Positions 1 to 6,160 of a DNA stretch of 8,700 nucleotides are shown here, piece by piece. This DNA comes from Fidelibacterota bacterium UBA2125 (GTDB lineage Bacteria > Fidelibacterota > Marinisomatia > Marinisomatales > S15-B10). The translations under genes were made by a program, and so were the position numbers. Location: assembly GCA_002329125.1 (NCBI GenBank), contig DCXX01000024.1, positions 1-8,700 on the forward strand. Direction: 5' to 3'. The notes beneath the pieces were generated by a model. The model was not told the DNA's origin, searched no databases, and saw only the letters and a program-made list of their open reading frames with translations. Each line of letters starts with the position of its first letter. Position 1 is the first letter of the stretch.

Positions 1-941
1 GTAATAAATATCTGGGTAAAAAGTGTGGCTATTTGGGCCAGCATATCGAACTGAGCAAATCCGGCCACTCTTTGGCTGAGCGTATCCGTATTATTTAAGA
101 TGATGCTTGCCTGGGTGAAATATATCATTGTGTTAGAGATTGCCATCAGTATGATGTAAACACCAATCCCAAGAATATATGGAGAGGTGGCAATTGCTCT
201 CATACCGTCCCAAAATGTGCCACCGATCTTTTCAGTTTCTTCCTTCTGCTTTTTTATCTGCTCCATTGTGAGCTGTGAAAGAGATGACCGGATTGCAAGA
301 CGATCCAACATCAGCACGATGAGAATCGCCAACCCGAAAAAGGTGGCCCCTGTTAGCATTAGACCTACTGGCAAGTAAGCCGATTCAGTCATACCACTTA
401 TGACACTGGTGGCCCAGCCACCCGAAATGGCTCCCAGCGTTCCACCTATGCCAATAAAAGGGAAAATTCTTTTGCATTGTTCAACATTAAATATGTCGAC
501 CATAAAGGCCCAGAAAACACTGGTGACAAAAAGATTGATAACACTGAGCCATACGTAATAAGTATACCCAATCAGGCGGGAAATAACGGTCTCTGTATCC
601 GATCCTATTAAACCTCCCCCAGCTGCTATATCGGTGGTTAGTAATCCTGCGAAAACAAGGAGACATATAATAATAAACAGATAGGCTATAGGGATAAATC
701 GGCGACGATTCATCCTAGCTACTACACCGCCAAAAGCCAGTACGGCTAGGAGGGATGTGATGGATGTAACCACAAAAAGCCATCGCAGATCTGACATTCC
801 CCGGGATACCCCCATAGCCTCACGTACCGGCCTGAGAAAGAAATATCCACAGAGGAGACAAAAGAAATAGAGGGCCGAGAGAAAAACCGGAGGAAGTTCT
901 GCACGGTTAATACGTAAGACGCGTGCCAGAGAATCTGTCAA
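1..941 (-). CDS. MFS carrier related to NTP/NDP exchange transporters (3' end beyond window)
   Basis: The N-terminal 313 residues of a polytopic inner-membrane protein; the reading frame is open to the left edge, so the gene is partial. I translated it from the TTG at 941. An AAGGAG (954-949) stands seven bases upstream, and no ATG comes until Met43, inside a conserved motif. About eight hydrophobic segments are visible (roughly residues 19-36, 53-76, 83-103, 125-148, 160-180, 189-212, 251-276, 296-313). A charged cytoplasmic loop at 213-250 splits the protein as in a 12-helix MFS protein. FLRPVREAMG (35-44) and the stretch at 143-175 (FWAFMVD, then KRIF and GIGGTLGAISGG) resemble the bacterial ADP/ATP-translocase-like MFS group. 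Known members in obligate intracellular bacteria exchange nucleotides; free-living homologues are mostly uncharacterised, so the substrate is open. It lies 45 bases after the aldo/keto reductase and is probably co-transcribed. Confidence 0.8.
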   Translation of the reverse strand, partial: MTDSLARVLRINRAELPPVFLSALYFFCLLCGYFFLRPVREAMGVSRGMSDLRWLFVVTSITSLLAVLAFGGVVARMNRRRFIPIAYLFIIICLLVFAGLLTTDIAAGGGLIGSDTETVISRLIGYTYYVWLSVINLFVTSVFWAFMVDIFNVEQCKRIFPFIGIGGTLGAISGGWATSVISGMTESAYLPVGLMLTGATFFGLAILIVLMLDRLAIRSSLSQLTMEQIKKQKEETEKIGGTFWDGMRAIATSPYILGIGVYIILMAISNTMIYFTQASIILNNTDTLSQRVAGFAQFDMLAQIATLFTQIFI

Positions 942-948
942 AATTATT

Positions 949-954
949 CTCCTT
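949..954 (-). promoter_or_regulatory. Ribosome binding site deciding a TTG start
   Basis: AAGGAG on the minus strand with a seven-base spacer to the TTG at 941-939. It is a near-perfect Shine-Dalgarno sequence and the main reason for starting the MFS carrier at TTG. Confidence 0.75.
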
Positions 955-986
955 CCCTAGGAATTAATAGTCTGGCTACGATCTCT

Positions 987-1937
987 TCAAGAAGGGAGTC
1001 CGTCAAAAAACTCTTCCATCTGTTTCCTCATGGCTTTATTCGGCATCCTTCCCTGAGCTGCACCCATATTATCAGTTAAGTATTTCATCTTTGCAGTACC
1101 AGGAATTACGCAGGTTACGGCTGGGTGAGACAGTATATATTTCAGAAAAAAATGGCCCCAGCTATTGATGTCTGCTTCCGATGCCCAATCAGGAAGTGAT
1201 CGATCGCCAACCCTGCTAAACAGACGTCCTCGACCATACGGGACGTTTATCAACACTGCCATACCGCGGTCTTTTGCCAATGGAAGAATTCGCTCGGCAG
1301 ACGTTCGAGCTTCAAGCGAATAGTTCACCTGAATGAAATCGAGATCTTCTTTTTCCATCATCTTGATAAAATCAGGGTACTGACGCCCTCGTGAAGTGCT
1401 TACACCCACATACCGTATACGTCCTTCAGCTTTCCACTCTCTAACTATGGGAAGCATCGAGTCTATACCAACCATATTGTGAATTTGGAGAAGATCTATT
1501 GTTTTGGTTTTCAATTTCTTAAAAGATTCTTCCAGTTCTTGAGTCCCATTTTCAGCATCCGGTTTACGTACTTTTGTGGCAAAAAACAGTTTATTTCGGT
1601 AGTCTAGTTCTTCGACCAGATCTCCCACAACTGTTTCTGCCACACCATACGACGGAGCAGTATCCACAACTGTTCCACCCATATCAGCAAAACTCTTAAG
1701 TACTTCTTTCAATGGCGCCCGCTCTTTGGAGGAGGCACCCACATTGTATCGTCGGGAAGTCCCTATTCCCACGATGGGAATTTTTTCACCAGAAGAAGGG
1801 ATGGGGCGCCGGATTAGACCTTTAAGCTGTGAAGTGTGAGGGAACGAGGGCATTTTTCCCAAAGCAATTCCTGCACCTGCAAACATGCTGAATTTCAACA
1901 TCTTCCTACGGGTAACATTTCCTGTTTTATTCTTCAT
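987..1937 (-). CDS. Tat-exported aldo/keto reductase
   Basis: A 316-residue aldo/keto reductase with a twin-arginine export signal. TRRKMLK (residues 9-15) is followed by a short hydrophobic stretch (16-27), so the folded enzyme, probably with its NAD(P)H cofactor bound, should cross the membrane by the Tat route. The family's catalytic tetrad is visible: Asp92 and Tyr97 in VDTAPSYG, Lys122 in FFATKV, His153 in LLQIHN. Later barrel features are present too: VGVSTSRG (177-184), FIQVNYSLEA (201-210), and VIPGTAKMKYL (277-287), which resembles the family's cofactor-phosphate region. The length fits one AKR barrel plus a leader. The ATG at 1937 has AAGGAGG (1950-1944) six bases upstream. It lies 47 bases after the FKBP gene and 45 before the MFS gene. 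The family reduces aldehydes or ketones, or oxidises alcohols and sugars; the substrate here cannot be told. Tat-leader AKRs are known in environmental genomes but poorly studied. Confidence 0.92.
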   Translation of the reverse strand: MKNKTGNVTRRKMLKFSMFAGAGIALGKMPSFPHTSQLKGLIRRPIPSSGEKIPIVGIGTSRRYNVGASSKERAPLKEVLKSFADMGGTVVDTAPSYGVAETVVGDLVEELDYRNKLFFATKVRKPDAENGTQELEESFKKLKTKTIDLLQIHNMVGIDSMLPIVREWKAEGRIRYVGVSTSRGRQYPDFIKMMEKEDLDFIQVNYSLEARTSAERILPLAKDRGMAVLINVPYGRGRLFSRVGDRSLPDWASEADINSWGHFFLKYILSHPAVTCVIPGTAKMKYLTDNMGAAQGRMPNKAMRKQMEEFFDGLPS

Positions 1938-1984
1938 GTCTTTCCTCCTTTACAATATATCTGTTTCCCTGGATCATTTTCATT

Positions 1985-2407
1985 TTAAGTTACACCAAGA
2001 AGATCAACTTCGAAAATTAGGGTAGAGTTTGCCGGTATGGCACCAACAGCTTGATTTCCATAACCCAAATGAGGCGGAATCGTTAATCTGCGTTTGCCGC
2101 CAACCCTCATACCGGGAATGCCTTGGTCCCACCCCTGAATCACCTGCCCAGAGCCAAGTGTGATAACCAGAGGATCGCGGCCGGGAGACAATGAAGAATC
2201 AAATTGAGTTCCATTCTCAAGCCAGCCAGTGTAATTGACCGTAATTACATTTCCCTCTTTCGCTTCAACACCCTGCCCCACAACAAGATCCTCGATGATC
2301 AGTTCTCCTTTGTCTTCATCTTGATCCATACAGGCAAAGAAGCTTAGAAGAACAACTGTTGTGAGTAAATAGAGCTTTAGGGTTTTCGCCGTTCTATTAA
2401 ATCTCAA
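1985..2407 (-). CDS. FKBP-type peptidyl-prolyl cis-trans isomerase, lipoprotein
   Basis: A single-domain FKBP of 140 residues that would catalyse cis-trans isomerisation of peptidyl-prolyl bonds outside the cytoplasm. The leader has basic residues (Arg2, Arg5, Lys8, Lys11), a hydrophobic core, and a lipobox SFFAC ending at Cys26. The FKBP domain fills about residues 35-140. Pocket positions known from human FKBP12 are conserved: Tyr59 (NYTG), Phe69-Asp70 (FDSS), Val89-Ile90 and Trp93 (GQVIQGW), Tyr115 (GYG), Ile124-Pro125 (GAIP) and Phe132. I chose the TTG at 2407 because GGAG (2416-2413) lies five bases upstream and because it gives a normal-length lipoprotein signal. A GTG at 2437 is an in-frame alternative adding ten residues, but it has no clear Shine-Dalgarno sequence. 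The gene overlaps the M24 stop codon by 11 bases, suggesting translational coupling. An active isomerase is likely; the client is unknown. Confidence 0.92.
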   Translation of the reverse strand: MRFNRTAKTLKLYLLTTVVLLSFFACMDQDEDKGELIIEDLVVGQGVEAKEGNVITVNYTGWLENGTQFDSSLSPGRDPLVITLGSGQVIQGWDQGIPGMRVGGKRRLTIPPHLGYGNQAVGAIPANSTLIFEVDLLGVT

Positions 2408-3794
2408 GGAAACTCCACTCTTTTGCAAACGGTACACGACTCATGAGGACCGCCCCATCTTTCGTCACCAGTAGATTGTCGCTGGGGTTAACCCCAACCC
2501 CTTTTTTTGAATCATAGAGTCCCGGTTCCACACTGAACATCATCCCTTCTTCAATAGGTGAATGATCGCCGAGAGAAAGAAAGGGGGCCTGATGACCTTC
2601 AAAATTAAGACCTGTTCCATGACCAGGCCGGTGGTAGATATAGTCCTGCATTCCATTAGCTACTTGATGTTTGTGTACTTTGTAGGCAACGTCTGAACAA
2701 AGGGTGCCCGGTTTTGTCTCTTCGACCATTATCTGAACAGAGTCGGCCACAATTTGCCATATTTTCTCCTGATGTTTGGATACAGGGTAAATCTGGTAAT
2801 TCCGATAAGCCTCACCACCACAACCGCCAAGTTTAATGTCCGTATTTACATAGACGGGTTCGCCTCTTCTGACAGGATTGTAGAACAACTGGTTTGGGTG
2901 AGGATAGGCTGTGGAAACACCCGCCCTTACATATTCTGAAGTGACTTCCATCCCAACAGCACTGTGGGGCTTCCCATCGTATGAAATATCATTCATGAGC
3001 AGACTGATGCCATATGCCTGCAACGCTTGTCCAATCTCAAAATCAGTGGTATCTGTTCCATTCTCAAGTATGAAATCCCGGGCAAACGCATGAATCTTAT
3101 CAAAATAACGATATGCGCGCTGAGTGAGTGCAATTTCTTCAGGCGTCTTTATTATCCGCATACCAAGACAGATATCATCAATATTTATGAACCGGGCGTT
3201 GGGCAGTTCCTTGGAAACAGTTCTCAGTTGGTGATCACTGAGGCGCATATCGGTGGCAATCACTTTCCCTGCAAATCCCCGGTGGCCCAGACGGCTGAGC
3301 ATCCATCCGAAAAGATTGACTGTTTTTCCTTTTACAACCTCACCCCTGTTAGGAAATCCCCCTTCGGCATGAGGATAACTAAAATAATATTCATTCTCAC
3401 TGCACCACCAGGAGGTGATCAAATCACGGTCAATCCCCGGTGAGTACCAGTAGGCAGCATTTTTCTCTTTCACCGGAAAGAACACCCATGTTGACCGTTC
3501 TCCGCTTCCCCGAAAGCATCCTGAGAAATAAACTTTATTCACATCCCTTTCCAGCAGAATTCCATCCACCTGTTCCTTCTGTAGTTTTTTCATTAGTGTC
3601 GCTACTCTGGATTGATACCAAGGCAGCGGCAGCCGGTCGTAACCTTTCGGGGCCGGTTTAGGATGCTTCCTGTCATTAACCAAAAGCGCTTCTGACCCCC
3701 CACCTGAATTTTTTGCCAGCGCTTTAGCATTGAGGCTCATAGAAGCCAGCCCCAAACCCATATTTTTTACAAATCTTCGCCTGGATATTTCCAT
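2397..3794 (-). CDS. Tat-exported M24-family (Xaa-Pro peptidase / creatinase fold) protein, metal site incomplete
   Basis: A 465-residue protein with a consensus Tat signal, SRRRFVK (residues 4-10), then a hydrophobic stretch to about residue 26. A creatinase-type N-terminal domain covers about 60-205 and the pita-bread catalytic domain about 215-455. Recognisable M24 landmarks are PHSAVG (276-281), YVNTDIKLGG (315-324), YHRPGHGTGL (387-396), GHQAP (400-404) and FSVEPGLY (420-427). Of the five residues that bind two metals in typical members, Asp319, His392 and Glu423 are present. Eleven residues after Asp319, where the second Asp is expected, there is Tyr330; the final Glu of the usual RIED-like motif is Ser438 in VNPSDN. 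It may therefore bind one metal or none. Creatinase is a known metal-independent member of this fold, so another hydrolase or a binding role is possible. AAAGGAG (3810-3804) lies nine bases before the ATG. It is first in the downstream block. Confidence 0.88.
   Translation of the reverse strand: MEISRRRFVKNMGLGLASMSLNAKALAKNSGGGSEALLVNDRKHPKPAPKGYDRLPLPWYQSRVATLMKKLQKEQVDGILLERDVNKVYFSGCFRGSGERSTWVFFPVKEKNAAYWYSPGIDRDLITSWWCSENEYYFSYPHAEGGFPNRGEVVKGKTVNLFGWMLSRLGHRGFAGKVIATDMRLSDHQLRTVSKELPNARFINIDDICLGMRIIKTPEEIALTQRAYRYFDKIHAFARDFILENGTDTTDFEIGQALQAYGISLLMNDISYDGKPHSAVGMEVTSEYVRAGVSTAYPHPNQLFYNPVRRGEPVYVNTDIKLGGCGGEAYRNYQIYPVSKHQEKIWQIVADSVQIMVEETKPGTLCSDVAYKVHKHQVANGMQDYIYHRPGHGTGLNFEGHQAPFLSLGDHSPIEEGMMFSVEPGLYDSKKGVGVNPSDNLLVTKDGAVLMSRVPFAKEWSFLEI
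2413..2416 (-). promoter_or_regulatory. Ribosome binding site inside the M24 coding end, for the FKBP TTG start
   Basis: GTGGAG on the minus strand, with its GGAG core five bases before the TTG at 2407. It lies within the last codons of the upstream M24 gene, which ends at 2397, so ribosomes finishing M24 could reinitiate here. The match is short, so the call is tentative. Confidence 0.45.
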
Positions 3795-3970
3795 AGATGT
3801 TATCTCCTTTCTTAAGCTTAATTAAAGAAAGAAAATACCGCCACTCCTGGCAAGTTTTATAATGTTAACAGTTTAGTGTTATTTACCTTTCAACCTGGAC
3901 CCTCTGAAGATCAAAGAAGTTGAAGTGATATGGTTCAAGAGAGTCGAAAAAAATGATTATGGATTGATTT
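3795..3970 (-). other. Intergenic region between the S9A peptidase and the M24 gene
   Basis: The only gap above 50 bases in the window. It holds the M24 Shine-Dalgarno AAAGGAG (3810-3804), two overlapping palindromes just upstream (TTAAGCTTAA at 3812-3821 and TTAATTAA at 3818-3825), a HpaI-type GTTAAC at 3864-3869, and an AT-rich stretch suited to a promoter. After the S9A stop codon there is a run of seven T on the minus strand, but no strong GC-rich stem precedes it, so I do not call a terminator. No small open reading frame with a ribosome site was seen. Confidence 0.6.
3865..3893 (-). promoter_or_regulatory. Candidate sigma70-like promoter for the M24-FKBP-AKR-MFS block
   Basis: On the minus strand TTGAAA (3893-3888) and TGTTAA (3870-3865) are separated by 17 bases, and would start transcription roughly 60 bases before the M24 ATG. 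A second AT-rich -10-like element, TATAAA (3861-3856), follows but has no good -35 at the right distance. The matches are imperfect in an AT-rich region, so this is a weak prediction. The upstream block could also read through. Confidence 0.3.
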
Positions 3971-6160
3971 CTACTCAAAGGTCATTTGAACATCAAGTTG
4001 TTGCAAAACAAATGTGAATTTCATAGCTGTATCAATAATTCTCCGGCTAAATGACAATCCTCGGCCAGCAGCGTGGCCAGCCTTATGATGATACCGAAGA
4101 ATAATCGGGAAACCAGACGTTGTAGAGGCCTGAAGCCTAGCAGCCATTTTAAAAGCAGCCGAAGGAGGCACCCGAGTATCCAAATCTCCTGTAGAGAACA
4201 TGACCGCCGGATACGCCATGTTAGTTCTAACATTTTGATAAGGTGAGTATTTTCTAATCGCTTCGAACTGTTCCCGTATCTTCGAATTACCGTATTCCAA
4301 AAGAGCTGGAGCATTGTTACTGGTGGAGTACCAGGGAAATCGCAAAATATCAACGTCTGGAAAGTCACATATAACCGCTCGAAAAAGTTCGGGACGCTGA
4401 GTTAATGCAGCGCCAACCAAAAGACCGCCATTACTTCCTCCCTGGATTACAAGTTTGTCGGGATTGGTATAACCTTTATCTATAAGGGATTCAGCAGCTG
4501 AAATAAAATCATCAAACACGTGTTGTTTGTTTAACAACATGCCGTCACGATGCCAAGATTCCCCAAATTCACTTCCACCGCGAAGGGTGGCTAATGCATA
4601 AACCCCTCCCAACTCTAGCCACAATGCCAAAGTGGGATTAAAACTCGGTTTACGAGCCACATAGAACCCACCATAACCGGACAGCCACGTGGGGTTTTTT
4701 CCATTCAATTGCACATCTTTGTGGTGCACAACCCACATTGGGACATGTGTGCCATCTATAGAATTTCGCCAAACTTGTTCAACGATAATATTTTCAGGAG
4801 ACCAGTCAATTTGGCGTTGATCCCAGATTGTTCTTTCACCAGTGTTAAGATCAATTCTGTATGTTGTTTCCGGAGTAGTAAAAGATACAACAGTAACAAA
4901 AGCTTCTTTGTCCTTTCCGGCTCTTATTGATGCACGATGAAACTCCGGAACAAAAATCTCCCCAGAAAAAGTGCCGTTCTGTTCGAAAACTTTGATCTGA
5001 TTACTGCCATTATAAAGATACGTGACATAAAACTTGTCATCGATCTTTACAAAGTTTTCCATCACATTCTTATCCTCTGGGATTACTTCACGCCAATTTA
5101 TTTCATCAGGATCGGCAAGATTAACCGCCAACAAACGATTCTTATCAGCCCTGTAGTCTGTACGCATAAATAGTTCACCATCTATGAAACTGGTATAAAA
5201 ACGGGCATTGATATCATCTACTATAGTTCTAATAGGCCCGTTTTTTTCCATGTCCTGAAAAAAAACTTCCGATTTGGCCCAACCGTACTGTACTGTGAAA
5301 ATAAGATAGCGTCCTTCGTCGACCTGCTTAACATTAATAAATTGTTCCGGACCGTAACCTTCTCCAAAAATCAGCTTATCTTTGGCATGTTCTGTCCCTA
5401 GCTCATGGTACATCACTCTTGGACCAATTTTTCGTGATCGTTTAACGTAATAGAACCCTTTTTGATCATGAGAGAAAAACACAGTCCCGTATAATGAACG
5501 TGGCAGGCTATCAGGTAAATCGACAGCTGAATCCACATCTCGAACACGTATTATTAACTCATCTTCTCCACCATTACGTTCGTTATATATCATAAGGGTG
5601 CCATTTTTATTAAAAGTAACAATAGAGAAACGTGTTGTGTTCTCAGGGCTCATACCATGTGGATCCAGCACTATCTCGAAGTCCTCCGTAGGATCTATAA
5701 GCAGCTTTTGAATTTCTGTATCTTCAGGCAATTCTCTTCTATAAACAATCGGCAAATCCTCACCTGGGCGGCGCATTGAAAAATATTCATAGTTCCCTGC
5801 TTCTTTAGGCAATGGAGTCACTGCAATATCCATAAGTTCTCGAAGCCTTTCCTCAACGTAATTACGATAAGGAGTCTCACCAACAATCTCCTCAGCATAT
5901 CTGTTCTGCTTATCTATCCAATTTTGAGTTTCAAGAGTCTTACGATCTTCCAGCCAATGATATGGATCAGGAATTGATATCCCATGCATTTCTTCAACAA
6001 CATCATCGACTCGAGTCTCAGGCGGAAGAGGATAAGGGGAACATGAAACAATAAATGCCGCTAATATTACAGACAAAAATGTCCCTGCCTTATATAACAT
6101 GTTCAAATTAACCATTTTTTCTTCAACACTATAGTGTGTAATAAAGCGTTCTGTCATCAC
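3971..6160 (-). CDS. Prolyl oligopeptidase family (S9A) serine peptidase, lipoprotein
   Basis: A full-length S9A peptidase (up to 729 residues) that should cleave short peptides, classically after proline. The N-terminal region opens with PDPYHWLED (64-72), typical of the family, and continues as a beta-propeller to about residue 450; the alpha/beta hydrolase domain follows. The triad is Ser576 (GGSNGG), Asp661 (GDLDTRV) and His696 (KAGHAAG). Tyr496 in GYGGF matches the oxyanion tyrosine and Arg663 the substrate-binding arginine. The tryptophan that stacks on proline in porcine POP (W595) appears replaced (APALLEYG, 617-624), so specificity may differ. A lipobox IVSC ends at Cys40, placing it in the envelope rather than the cytosol, where animal POP works. 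The GTG at 6160 overlaps the preceding stop (GTGA). ATG at 6157 (TGATG) or 6115 are alternatives; 6115 would give a shorter, more usual lipoprotein signal. None has a strong Shine-Dalgarno sequence. Confidence 0.93.
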   Translation of the reverse strand: MMTERFITHYSVEEKMVNLNMLYKAGTFLSVILAAFIVSCSPYPLPPETRVDDVVEEMHGISIPDPYHWLEDRKTLETQNWIDKQNRYAEEIVGETPYRNYVEERLRELMDIAVTPLPKEAGNYEYFSMRRPGEDLPIVYRRELPEDTEIQKLLIDPTEDFEIVLDPHGMSPENTTRFSIVTFNKNGTLMIYNERNGGEDELIIRVRDVDSAVDLPDSLPRSLYGTVFFSHDQKGFYYVKRSRKIGPRVMYHELGTEHAKDKLIFGEGYGPEQFINVKQVDEGRYLIFTVQYGWAKSEVFFQDMEKNGPIRTIVDDINARFYTSFIDGELFMRTDYRADKNRLLAVNLADPDEINWREVIPEDKNVMENFVKIDDKFYVTYLYNGSNQIKVFEQNGTFSGEIFVPEFHRASIRAGKDKEAFVTVVSFTTPETTYRIDLNTGERTIWDQRQIDWSPENIIVEQVWRNSIDGTHVPMWVVHHKDVQLNGKNPTWLSGYGGFYVARKPSFNPTLALWLELGGVYALATLRGGSEFGESWHRDGMLLNKQHVFDDFISAAESLIDKGYTNPDKLVIQGGSNGGLLVGAALTQRPELFRAVICDFPDVDILRFPWYSTSNNAPALLEYGNSKIREQFEAIRKYSPYQNVRTNMAYPAVMFSTGDLDTRVPPSAAFKMAARLQASTTSGFPIILRYHHKAGHAAGRGLSFSRRIIDTAMKFTFVLQQLDVQMTFE

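Noticed and set aside
3027..3443. A 138-codon plus-strand open frame
   Set aside because: It lies wholly inside the M24 gene on the opposite strand, has no ribosome site or recognisable domain, and its translation is low-information. M24 motifs on the other strand are unambiguous.
3842..3855. Small hairpin GCCA-CTCC-TGGC in the M24 leader
   Set aside because: A four-base-pair stem, expected by chance; no riboswitch-like conserved core around it.
3858..3863. TATAAT on the plus strand
   Set aside because: A perfect -10 hexamer, but no plus-strand gene lies downstream and no convincing -35 accompanies it. AT-rich background explains it.
3887..3925. Inverted repeats between the S9A and M24 genes (TTCAAC with GTTGAA; TTGAA with TTCAA)
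   Set aside because: Stems are only five or six base pairs, with 9- to 24-base loops and no T-run directly after them. Too weak to call a terminator or operator.
4021..4368. A 115-codon minus-strand open frame inside the S9A gene
   Set aside because: It is another frame of the S9A catalytic domain. The S9A frame is continuous through Ser576, Asp661 and His696, so no frameshift is needed.
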